A DNA stretch of 24,843 nucleotides from Roseimaritima sp. (GTDB lineage Bacteria; Planctomycetota; Planctomycetia; Pirellulales; Pirellulaceae). The position numbers and the translations under genes were made by a program. Location: assembly GCA_007124075.1 (NCBI GenBank), contig SLFV01000543.1, forward strand, positions 1-24,843, written 5' to 3'. Below, piece by piece: positions 1-6,331 of this stretch. Positions within the stretch are counted from its first letter, which is position 1; every line of letters starts with the position of its first letter. The notes beneath the pieces are model-generated. The model was given only the letters and a program-made list of their open reading frames with translations, was not told where the DNA came from and made no database searches.

Positions 1-740
1 CTTCGAAAAAGCGATACCGCGCGTTGGGTCTCCTCACGAACCAAACAACATAACCGGGCATCGCCGCGAAGTTCCAGCATGTCGTCTTCGCACAATCCGT
101 GTTGCGCCCAATGTTGTCGGGGCAAGTAAATTCGCCCTCGTGCGGCATCCTCGCGAAGGTCGCGGAGGATGTTGGTCAATTGAAATGCAATCCCGCAATC
201 AACCGCTGCCGACCACGGCAGTTTCTGGTCAAACTGCCAGATGTATAGGCAGCAGATACCGACTGCGGAAGCTACCAGATAACAATAATGTTCCAGTTGC
301 TCGAACGTGTCGAAGCGGGTCTTTTGCTGGTCTGCCAGCACGCCGTCGATGATTTCTAGGAGGTGTTGCGAAGGAATTCCAAAGCGGTGCGAAATATCAA
401 TCAAGGCCGGAAACAAGGCATGTGCCACCCAGCAAAGATCGGGGTCTGCATCGGTTCCCGAGGTTTCGCTGCAGGCAATGATTGACTGCCGCGGATCGCC
501 ACCCAGCAAAGCGCGTGCAGTCGCCTGCCGCCAACGTTGCAGCCGATCAACACGAATGGAGCGTGGATCATGGCTGTCGCCAAAATCGTCGGTAACCCGA
601 GCGAATGCGTACAGGACCTGCATTGCCGTGCGTTTGGGCGACGGCAGCAGCCAGAAAGAACGATAAAAATTGCTTCCTGAACGCTTGGCAATCTTGGCTG
701 CGTATCGATAGCTAGATGCAACGGTCACGACGTTCATCAT
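1..740 (-). CDS. hpnD: Presqualene diphosphate synthase HpnD (partial, C-terminus off the left edge)
   Basis: This is a trans-isoprenyl diphosphate synthase of the squalene/phytoene synthase family. Reading the minus strand from 740 gives 246 residues with no stop before the window edge, opening MMNVVTVASSYRYAAKIAKR. The first Asp-rich motif is VTDDFGDSHD (about residues 50-59). The second sits in the helix NILRDLREDAARGRIYLPRQ. Both bind Mg-diphosphate in this family, and the second region followed by GRIYLP is typical. In the HpnCDE pathway HpnD condenses two farnesyl diphosphates to presqualene diphosphate, which HpnC then uses. Its ATG (740-738) overlaps the hpnC stop (742-740) by one base (TGATG), so the two are surely co-transcribed; a second ATG follows at once. 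The HpnD assignment rather than phytoene synthase rests mainly on the pairing with the hpnC-like gene. hpnE would be expected just outside the window. Confidence 0.85.
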   Translation of the reverse strand, partial: MMNVVTVASSYRYAAKIAKRSGSNFYRSFWLLPSPKRTAMQVLYAFARVTDDFGDSHDPRSIRVDRLQRWRQATARALLGGDPRQSIIACSETSGTDADPDLCWVAHALFPALIDISHRFGIPSQHLLEIIDGVLADQQKTRFDTFEQLEHYCYLVASAVGICCLYIWQFDQKLPWSAAVDCGIAFQLTNILRDLREDAARGRIYLPRQHWAQHGLCEDDMLELRGDARLCCLVREETQRAVSLFR

Positions 741-1624
741 CACAATTTCCCGATCGCCGCCTGCGACAGCAGCCAAAACTGTCGCCATTTCGAAACTACC
801 GGTCGCCGCCGCAAGACCTCAAAGTCCGCTCGTTTGATCGCTTGCAAGGTCGCTAATCCACCACAAATAAATAATTTTATATCCCGCGCCAACCAACGGG
901 GTACACGTTCGATCAGTGGTCTGCCACGGTCGAAAAATGCTGCGGTCCGCTCCACCTGAAACCGCACTAACCGCTTCATCGCCAGATCCGACCGCGAAGC
1001 GGATAATTGTTGGGGGCCCACTGCAAATCGTGTCAGATCTTCACTGGGTATGTAGATGCGTCCGATCATCAGGTCGCGGCTGACGTCCTGCCAAAAATTG
1101 GCAAGTTGCAAGCCGGTGCAGATGGAATCGGAAAGTTCGTCGCTGGCCGGATCGTCAATTGCCGCCAAACGCAGGACGATGCGGCCCACGGGATTGGCAC
1201 TCCGCTGGCAGTAATCCAGTAACTGATCAAAAGTCTCGTAGGTCACCGTCTGCTGATCCTGCTCAAACGCGGACAGCAAGTCGCAAAATGGTTTCATCGG
1301 CAGGTGATGCCTCGCAACCGTGTCGCGTAAAGCGACGAAAATCGGATCAGGCGTTGTGGTCCAACCCATGTCAAGCTGAAAACACTCTGCCAGGCCAGCC
1401 CGCCAGTGCTGCAAACGACGCAACGCTTCTTCTGGCGAAGCGGAAAGGTCGGCAAAGTCATCCGCCGTCCGGCAGTAGGCGTAGACGTTGAAAAAATCTT
1501 GTCGGAGCGATGCGGGTAGGAAGATCGTACCAACCAGGAAGTTTTCGTAATGCTGTTTCGCCAACCTCCGGCACACAGCCTGAGCTGTCGATAGTGAAAC
1601 GGCGTTAGGAGCTTGCGCGGGCAA
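740..1624 (-). CDS. hpnC: Hydroxysqualene synthase HpnC (squalene/phytoene synthase family)
   Basis: This 294-aa soluble or membrane-associated enzyme is of the squalene synthase family. The first Asp motif is TADDFADL (about residues 53-60), and the second is QDVSRDLMIGRIYIPSEDL in the C-terminal half. Length and motif spacing fit full-length HpnC. In the known pathway HpnC hydrolyses presqualene diphosphate to hydroxysqualene, which HpnE reduces to squalene for hopanoid or C30 carotenoid synthesis. The ORF has no ATG or GTG upstream of its conserved N-terminus before an in-frame stop at about 1670. The likely start is therefore TTG at 1624 (MPAQAPNAVSL), with CTG at 1630 the only nearby alternative. 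It overlaps hpnD by one base and is divergent from ispH across about 310 bases. It could be confused with HpnD or phytoene synthase, but two adjacent paralogues in this order are characteristic of hpnCD. Confidence 0.85.
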   Translation of the reverse strand: MPAQAPNAVSLSTAQAVCRRLAKQHYENFLVGTIFLPASLRQDFFNVYAYCRTADDFADLSASPEEALRRLQHWRAGLAECFQLDMGWTTTPDPIFVALRDTVARHHLPMKPFCDLLSAFEQDQQTVTYETFDQLLDYCQRSANPVGRIVLRLAAIDDPASDELSDSICTGLQLANFWQDVSRDLMIGRIYIPSEDLTRFAVGPQQLSASRSDLAMKRLVRFQVERTAAFFDRGRPLIERVPRWLARDIKLFICGGLATLQAIKRADFEVLRRRPVVSKWRQFWLLSQAAIGKL

Positions 1625-1672
1625 AATCAGTTCGGTTTTCGAAGACGTAGTGAGCGCTGCCAGTGGATGCTA

Positions 1673-1754
1673 GGTTCGCGAAAAACGTTGGGGCGGTTAG
1701 TTGCCGCTGACGATGACCGGTTATCCTAGCGGGTTCGCTAAAAAGTTGTAGCGG
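1673..1754 (+). repeat. Imperfect direct repeat in the hpnC/ispH intergenic region
   Basis: Two copies (1673-1696 and 1732-1754) share the core GGTTCGC(G/T)AAAAA, followed by GTTG and then GCGG. They agree at about 20 of 24 aligned positions with one single-base indel. The copies are in the same orientation, 59 bases apart start to start, in the regulatory region of two divergent isoprenoid genes. Confidence 0.5.
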
Positions 1755-1782
1755 ATTCCGCAACGGTTTCCAGCTAGCGAAC
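1733..1782. repeat. Inverted repeat GTTCGCTA / TAGCGAAC
   Basis: The arms 1733-1740 (GTTCGCTA) and 1775-1782 (TAGCGAAC) are perfect reverse complements separated by 34 bases. The spacer contains the near-perfect palindrome GCGGA-T-TCCGC at 1751-1761. The left arm overlaps the second copy of the direct repeat. This could be a protein-binding site or an RNA structure; it has no U-tract and is upstream of both genes, so it is not a terminator. Confidence 0.4.
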
Positions 1783-1924
1783 TTTGGTAAGGGCTTTGCA
1801 AGGCGGAGCCATCAAGCGATCATACAAATGGTCATCCAATCGTTGGCACGGCTTTCAGCCTGCCGATGAAATACGCGGCGTTCCGAACCGATATCCTCTC
1901 CAGCATCTTCATTTTATCCCATTC

Positions 1925-1928
1925 AGGA
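1925..1928 (+). promoter_or_regulatory. Ribosome binding site of ispH (decides start at 1937)
   Basis: AGGA lies 8 bases before ATG 1937. It supports this start over the earlier in-frame TTG at 1784, and matches the conserved IspH N-terminus MKVILAAPRGFCAGV. Confidence 0.65.
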
Positions 1929-1936
1929 ATTACACG

Positions 1937-2932
1937 ATGAAAGTCATCCTAGCGGCACCCCGTGGATTTTGTGCGGGAGTCAACATGGCGGTAAACAGCT
2001 TGGAGTTAAGCTTGAAAAAATTCGGACCCCCGATTTACGTCTACCACGAGATCGTCCACAACCAATACGTTGTCCGCAGTTTTCAAGATCAGGGTGCCAT
2101 TTTCGTCGATGGCTTGGACGAAGTCCCCGAAGGCTCCACGGTGTTGTTTTCGGCTCACGGCGTGTCACCCGAAATTCGGCGACAAGCTCAAGCACGAAAA
2201 TTGCATGCGATCGATGCGACTTGTCCTTTGGTCACGAAAGTCCATCTGGAGGCGATCAAGTATGCTCGCGAGGGATTCACGATCATTTTGATCGGTCATG
2301 AGGGACACGACGAGGTGATCGGGACGATGGGCGAGGCGCCGGAGTCCATCGTTTTGGTGGAATCGGAGAAAGATGTTGAGCGTCTCCAGGTCAAAGACGA
2401 ATCCAAACTGGCGTATCTAACGCAAACGACCTTAAGTGTCGACGATGCGGGGCGGATCATTCGCAAACTCCGGGAGCGATTCCCGCAGATCCAAAATCCT
2501 CCCAAAGACGACATCTGCTATGCCACCCAGAATCGGCAGGAGGCCGTCGCGGCTTTGTCCCCCCAAGCCGATGCGGTAATCGTCTTGGGTAGCCAAAACA
2601 GTAGCAATAGCCAACGGCTGCGAGAACTGGCGGCTGACCTTGGAAAGCCCGCTTATTTAATTGATGGTCCCCAAGAGCTGATGGCCGAGATGTTCGACCC
2701 CAGCATGACCGTCCTCGTCACGGCAGGGGCTAGCGCTCCAGAGTCCGTCGTCAACGAAACCGTTGCCTGGTTGGAGAAGAGCTTTCAGGCCACCGTGGAA
2801 ACACAGATGGTGCGAGACGAGAACGTCGTTTTTCCGCTACCGCGGTCGTTGCGAATGAGTCTCACCCGTGGCGGAGGGGAACAATCGCAGCCGGTGACTG
2901 CCGCTGCGTCCAAACCCAATGCGTCAAGCTAA
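1937..2932 (+). CDS. ispH: 4-hydroxy-3-methylbut-2-enyl diphosphate reductase IspH
   Basis: IspH is the last enzyme of the MEP pathway, an iron-sulfur reductase that converts HMBPP to IPP and DMAPP in the cytoplasm. The product is 331 aa, close to the family norm. All three cluster cysteines are present: C12 in PRGFCAGV, C96 in DATCPLV and C194 in DDICYATQNRQ. So are the substrate-binding H41 (YHEIVHN), H74 (SAHGV), H124 and E126 (EGHDEVIGTMGEAP), the TQTTLSVDD loop and the SSNSQRL motif. A tail of about 25 residues follows the usual end (FPLPRSLR). The start is set by the family N-terminus and an AGGA site. The gene faces away from hpnC/hpnD, whose farnesyl diphosphate substrate descends from the IspH products. 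It ends convergently against the 150-aa gene at 3030. Confidence 0.97.
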   Translation: MKVILAAPRGFCAGVNMAVNSLELSLKKFGPPIYVYHEIVHNQYVVRSFQDQGAIFVDGLDEVPEGSTVLFSAHGVSPEIRRQAQARKLHAIDATCPLVTKVHLEAIKYAREGFTIILIGHEGHDEVIGTMGEAPESIVLVESEKDVERLQVKDESKLAYLTQTTLSVDDAGRIIRKLRERFPQIQNPPKDDICYATQNRQEAVAALSPQADAVIVLGSQNSSNSQRLRELAADLGKPAYLIDGPQELMAEMFDPSMTVLVTAGASAPESVVNETVAWLEKSFQATVETQMVRDENVVFPLPRSLRMSLTRGGGEQSQPVTAAASKPNASS

Positions 2933-3004
2933 CGCGGTGTCAACAAATTTGGTTTAGCGTAGCGGTTACCCAAATCATGGAGCAACCCGGCGGAACGGTG
3001 TAGC

Positions 3005-3021
3005 GTGTCTGCCAAAGACAC
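3005..3021. terminator. Hairpin between convergent genes (weak bidirectional terminator candidate or dispersed repeat)
   Basis: GTGTCT (3005-3010), loop GCCAA, AGACAC (3016-3021) form a perfect 6-bp stem. It lies in the 97-base gap between the convergent ispH and the 150-aa gene, the right place for a shared terminator. There is no U-run on either side, so an intrinsic terminator is not firmly supported. It could instead be a copy of a dispersed intergenic repeat. Confidence 0.35.
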
Positions 3022-3029
3022 ACATTGAC

Positions 3030-3482
3030 CTATTGCTCAACGGGAGTGCCACTTCCCAATTGAGCCAGCACTTGCAGCACACCATTCAAATGAGCTAGGC
3101 GAGGTCCGAATCGATCGACAAACTCGTTCAGCATGAATTCGCCATCCAACAATGCCTCTTCGTTTTCCTGGATTTCGTCAGTCATGTTTTCCAAGAACTG
3201 CGTCTGGACACGGCTGAGCGTTTCAGCGGCACGGCGGCAGGCACGGGTTAGGTCAGGATGCGAGTCCTTCCATTGCTGCAATTCATTGTGCCGTTGCTTC
3301 TGCAGAGTGACGGTTTGTTGCAGCAACTCCTGTAGGACCTGATTGGTTTGCTGTTGACCGATGACCAACTGCCGTAGCAAGGCCGTCGTCACGTTGGTTC
3401 CACCCTCTTCCGCAGTGGGTGAAGGATCAGCGGAGACGTCGATGCGGAAGATCGGAGAAACATTTCCTGATTCGTGCGACAT
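3030..3482 (-). CDS. Conserved-looking hypothetical protein, 150 aa, coiled-coil
   Basis: I do not recognise this family. The protein starts MSHESGNVSPIF and has an acidic, polar N-terminal third. A Gln/Leu-rich helix follows (about residues 40-75, LVIGQQQTNQVLQELLQQ), likely a coiled coil, and then a helical C-terminal half with many acidic residues around ENMTDEIQENEEALLDG. There is no signal peptide or membrane segment and no cysteine pair, so a soluble cytoplasmic, oligomerising protein is the simplest reading. ATG 3482 is preferred over an in-frame TTG at 3503, because GAGGAAC lies 9 bases before the ATG. It has its own upstream promoter candidate, is divergent from the SNF2 operon, and ends convergently to ispH. 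No function can be assigned. Confidence 0.75.
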   Translation of the reverse strand: MSHESGNVSPIFRIDVSADPSPTAEEGGTNVTTALLRQLVIGQQQTNQVLQELLQQTVTLQKQRHNELQQWKDSHPDLTRACRRAAETLSRVQTQFLENMTDEIQENEEALLDGEFMLNEFVDRFGPRLAHLNGVLQVLAQLGSGTPVEQ

Positions 3483-3491
3483 GGTGAATTT

Positions 3492-3498
3492 GTTCCTC
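3492..3498 (-). promoter_or_regulatory. Ribosome binding site deciding the start of the 150-aa gene
   Basis: GAGGAAC on the minus strand, 9 bases before ATG 3482. The competing TTG at 3503 lies upstream of this site and lacks one of its own. Confidence 0.6.
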
Positions 3499-3529
3499 AG
3501 CAATGATTATTCTTGGAATGAACTGCTTG

Positions 3530-3559
3530 AGTATAACCACGATGTTTTCTAAATGTCGA
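3530..3559 (-). promoter_or_regulatory. Sigma70-type promoter candidate for the 150-aa gene
   Basis: On the minus strand, TCGACA (3559-3554; 5 of 6 to TTGACA), an 18-base A/T-rich spacer, then TATACT (3535-3530; 5 of 6 to TATAAT). Transcription would start near 3523, giving a 5' leader of about 40 bases that carries the GAGGAAC site. This is the best promoter match I found in the window. Confidence 0.45.
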
Positions 3560-3734
3560 GGATCTGGCAAAGAGAAGCAAAAATGGGGTCCCCTCCAGCC
3601 CAAAACTGCGATAATCGTTGCAGCTTGCCCAGCCACCCGCATTTGGGAACGTTTTGGAAATAGCCTCACAGCTTAAAGTCGTTGCAACCGTTAAGCCGAC
3701 AATTTAGGAGCACGCATTCCTCTGTTGGGCAACG

Positions 3735-3740
3735 AAGGAG
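3735..3740 (+). promoter_or_regulatory. Ribosome binding site deciding the start of the 177-aa gene
   Basis: AAGGAG, a near-perfect anti-16S match, 4 bases before ATG 3745. It argues for 3745 over the longer reading from 3682. Confidence 0.65.
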
Positions 3741-3744
3741 ATCC

Positions 3745-4278
3745 ATGACCGCTTCCGCGGATGCTATCGGTTTTTTTACCGTCGACCATTGTCAGCGCAT
3801 GGGCTGGACGGGTGGTTATTTGCTGCTAAATGCGGCGGGGCGACCCCTGGAATTTCATTGCACTCTGCCGGTCCGTCCGACGCGAACGCATGAAATTTTG
3901 TATGGCCCCACGTTGCGTCAGTACATTATCTGCGACGTCATTGGCCAAGCGTTGTTGCCCAGGGCACGGACGCAACCCCAATTGATTTGCTGCAACCAAC
4001 CCGAGGGTCTGCAACTGGATCAGAAGATTCCTGTGCCCGTCGGTCTGGTGGTCGAAGCCGCTGAGCGTGAGGAGGGCCCAATCCTTGACGACGTGTTGAC
4101 AGGTTATCAGCCACTCGAAATCGCCGCCGCTCATTGCATGCTGCGACACGATAGCATTGCAAACGCAACCGCTTGGCAGGACCGTTTTGCTGACTTTCCC
4201 GATTTGCTGGAACCGTTTGGGCGAATTTTGGAAGCGATCAAGGAGGCCCAAATGCAGCTTTCTCGCTCTGCGGCCTAA
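3745..4278 (+). CDS. Hypothetical protein, 177 aa, upstream of a SNF2-family ATPase
   Basis: I do not recognise a named family. The protein (start MTASADAIGFFTVDHCQRMGW) is soluble, with no signal or membrane segment. A probable alpha/beta core runs over residues 10-115 (FFTVDHCQRMGWTGGYLLLN, LRQYIICDVIGQALL, QLICCNQPEGLQL). A helical tail of about 35 residues carries DFPDLLEPFGRILEAIKEAQ. Cysteines at the ends of predicted strands (DHC, ICDV, ICC) are notable but form no recognisable metal site. The gene is 41 bases upstream of the SNF2 ATPase on the same strand, and the start is fixed by AAGGAG. Its position suggests it works with, or is at least co-expressed with, the ATPase. That is inference; no biochemical role can be read from the sequence. 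Confidence 0.75.
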   Translation: MTASADAIGFFTVDHCQRMGWTGGYLLLNAAGRPLEFHCTLPVRPTRTHEILYGPTLRQYIICDVIGQALLPRARTQPQLICCNQPEGLQLDQKIPVPVGLVVEAAEREEGPILDDVLTGYQPLEIAAAHCMLRHDSIANATAWQDRFADFPDLLEPFGRILEAIKEAQMQLSRSAA

Positions 4279-4319
4279 CTGCCCGTTAAGGAAGGTGGCG
4301 GAACCTTTCTGATCTCTCG

Positions 4320-6281
4320 GTGTTACGGTCTCTCAGCGAGGTCTCTGCAGGGTCCAGCCTCTTTTTTAAAAGTGGGCGTTACGGATCTGTCGATTTCTTG
4401 TTAACCACTGGGGAGCGGCTCTTGTTTACCAACGGCTTCCGAAGCCAGCCGAACGTTCCGGCTGGCAGGACTTTGCTTACTGATTCTTGCCCACCCGGTC
4501 AGGGTGCCGTTGCGTTCTCGGGCGTAGACCCGCGGAGCGCGAGGCCTGCAGCGTCATCAGACCTGCGGGTCGCTTTCGCCGATTCGTGGTTTACCGATGA
4601 TCTTCAGCCATCGGGGTTTTCCTCACTGCAGTGCGCTCCCATGGCGGTTCGATCGATTCCAATCCGGGTACAGCGGTTGTCGGTTCGAACGACGGGGTTT
4701 CAATTTCCCGAGTCCCCAGCTTGGAATTTACCCGCGAAAAAACAGCCCGCTAGTGACGCGGTATCACCAACGAAAAAGCCGACGGGCAAAGTTGTCAAGA
4801 AGGCCACCCCGAAGGACGCAACCGGAAAACTGACTCGAATCAAACCGCCCGCCGATGTCGTAAAACTCCAGGATCGGTTGTATTACCTGTTGCAACCGCC
4901 GTTGGAACAGTTGACCAGCAGTGGCCAGCTTAATTTTCCTTTTGACCCATTCCCCTATCAGCTCGACGGGATCGCTTTCCTGTTTCCTCGATACGCCGCA
5001 GTCTTGGCCGATGAAATGGGATTGGGGAAAACGATGCAGGCAGTCAGTACCATTCGGATGCTATTGTGCAGCGGTGAATGCCGCAACATCCTGTTGGTGT
5101 GTCCGAAACCGCTGGTGACCAATTGGTTGCGGGAATTTAGTGTTTGGGCACCGGAGGTACCCGTGGCGGCAATCGAGGGGAATGCCACAACCCGACAATG
5201 GCAGTGGCGTAGTGGCGAGGTCCCCGTTAAGGTTGCCAACTATGAATTACTGATGCGCGACCGCGACACAGTTGTCGACGCCGATGTGCATTTTGACCTA
5301 GTCGTGTTGGACGAAGCCCAACGTATTAAGAATCAAAGCAGCACGACCAGTGAAATTGTTCGTTCGATTCATCGCACGCGGTCTTGGGCACTGACCGGAA
5401 CCCCGGTGGAAAACAGCCAAGAGGACTTAGTCGGGATTTTTGAGTTCTTATCGCCCGGCTACTTGCATCGCGATATGAAAGCAGCATGTCTCGGGAAAGC
5501 GACTCGAGACTACATCCTCCGTCGCACCAAGGATCTGGTCATGGATGACATGCCGCCCCGGTTGTACCGCGATGCGGAATTAGAATTAACTCCGCAGCAA
5601 TGGGCCAGCTATGAGAAGGCGGAGACCGAGGGCGTGATCCGGCTGGAGGAAATGGAGCAGGACCTGACCATCCAGCATGTTTTCGAACTGGTTCTGCGTC
5701 TGAAGCAGATTTGCAACTTTGATCCCGTGACGGGCAGCAGCGCGAAACTGGATCGTTTGGTTGCAGACATGGAGGAAGTTGCCGCCAGCGGTCAGAAGGC
5801 GATCGTTTTCAGTCAATGGGTCAACAGTATCGATCGCATGCGTGACGCGTTGCGGCCTTTTGGACCGCTGGAATACCATGGACGCATCCCCCACAAACAT
5901 CGCGACGGCGTGATCGATCGTTTTCGCAACGACCCGAACTGCAAAGTTATTTTGATGAGTTACGGCGCAGGGAGTGTGGGTTTGAACTTGCAGTTCTGTC
6001 GGTATGTGTTTCTGTTTGATCGCTGGTGGAATCCGGCGATCGAAGACCAGGCGATCAATCGGGCGCATCGGATCGGTGTTAAAGGTGCGGTTACAATCAC
6101 GCGGATGTTAGCGATGAATACAATCGAACAGCGAATCGCAAAAGTGTTGGAGCAGAAACGCGAACTGTTTGAAATGATTTTCTCGGAAACAGGCACCCCC
6201 TCCAGCGGTGGTGGGCTGACGCGTGATGAAATCTTCGGGCTATTTGAACTGCGCAGTCCTACGGGGCGGATCAACCAGTAA
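4320..6281 (+). CDS. SNF2-family DEAD-like ATPase/helicase
   Basis: This is a cytoplasmic SNF2-type double-stranded DNA translocase of up to 653 aa. In order: Walker A DEMGLGKT (about residue 230), motif II LDEAQRIKN (about 330), motif III LTGTPVEN (about 357), motif IV FSQW (about 496), motif V GAGSVGLNL (about 549) and motif VI QAINRAHRIG (about 577). Both RecA-like lobes are complete. The linker is short and there is no SWIM zinc finger, unlike many bacterial HepA/HelZ-type proteins. Residues 140-180 are Lys/Pro-rich and probably disordered. The 5' end is uncertain. GTG 4320 is the first start after an in-frame stop, but it lies over 20 bases from the only good SD (GGAAGG near 4290). The first 107 residues look unlike a domain, and an in-frame ATG at 4641 (MAVRSIPIRVQ) would give 546 aa. 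Probable roles are nucleoprotein remodelling or repair; the substrate is unknown. Confidence 0.88.
   Translation: MLRSLSEVSAGSSLFFKSGRYGSVDFLLTTGERLLFTNGFRSQPNVPAGRTLLTDSCPPGQGAVAFSGVDPRSARPAASSDLRVAFADSWFTDDLQPSGFSSLQCAPMAVRSIPIRVQRLSVRTTGFQFPESPAWNLPAKKQPASDAVSPTKKPTGKVVKKATPKDATGKLTRIKPPADVVKLQDRLYYLLQPPLEQLTSSGQLNFPFDPFPYQLDGIAFLFPRYAAVLADEMGLGKTMQAVSTIRMLLCSGECRNILLVCPKPLVTNWLREFSVWAPEVPVAAIEGNATTRQWQWRSGEVPVKVANYELLMRDRDTVVDADVHFDLVVLDEAQRIKNQSSTTSEIVRSIHRTRSWALTGTPVENSQEDLVGIFEFLSPGYLHRDMKAACLGKATRDYILRRTKDLVMDDMPPRLYRDAELELTPQQWASYEKAETEGVIRLEEMEQDLTIQHVFELVLRLKQICNFDPVTGSSAKLDRLVADMEEVAASGQKAIVFSQWVNSIDRMRDALRPFGPLEYHGRIPHKHRDGVIDRFRNDPNCKVILMSYGAGSVGLNLQFCRYVFLFDRWWNPAIEDQAINRAHRIGVKGAVTITRMLAMNTIEQRIAKVLEQKRELFEMIFSETGTPSSGGGLTRDEIFGLFELRSPTGRINQ
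4444..4466. repeat. GC-rich inverted repeat in the doubtful 5' part of the SNF2 gene
   Basis: GCCAGCCG (4444-4451), a 7-base loop, and CGGCTGGC (4459-4466) form a perfect 8-bp stem with a high GC content. It lies in the segment 4320-4640 whose coding status is uncertain, so it could be a leader hairpin if the true start is ATG 4641. Confidence 0.4.
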
Positions 6282-6331
6282 GGTCGCGAAAACGAATGAT
6301 TCGGCGGCGTTTTAACCTGTTCGTTCTTCTT

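Larger units (their letters stand above)
1625..1936. promoter_or_regulatory. Divergent intergenic region between hpnC and ispH
   Basis: This 312-base stretch must hold the promoters for hpnC (leftward) and ispH (rightward). I see no convincing -35/-10 pair. It contains an imperfect direct repeat (1673-1696 and 1732-1754) and an 8-base perfect inverted repeat (1733-1740 with 1775-1782). Inside the inverted repeat lies a short palindrome, GCGGATTCCGC (1751-1761). These sit midway between the two genes and are candidate operator elements. The leftward part (1784-1936) is open in the ispH frame from a TTG, but the IspH family start is at 1937, so I regard it as 5' untranslated. Function is inferred from position only. 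Confidence 0.4.

Noticed and set aside
401..721. Minus-strand frame of 106 codons near the left edge
   Set aside because: It is in another frame within hpnD, whose true frame shows both Asp-rich motifs and runs off the window edge.
1784..1936. 51-codon N-terminal extension of IspH from TTG 1784
   Set aside because: The IspH family begins at MKVILAAPRGFCAGV; ATG 1937 has AGGA at 8 bases, and the extension has no family likeness.
4290..4310. Hairpin AAGGT / ACCTT after the 177-aa gene as a terminator
   Set aside because: Only five pairs, no U-tract, and the downstream SNF2 gene follows on the same strand as a likely operon partner.
6289..6313. AAAACG...CGTTTT inverted repeat between the SNF2 and trmL genes
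   Set aside because: Six A/T-rich pairs around a 13-base loop, too weak to call a terminator even though the convergent position would suit one.
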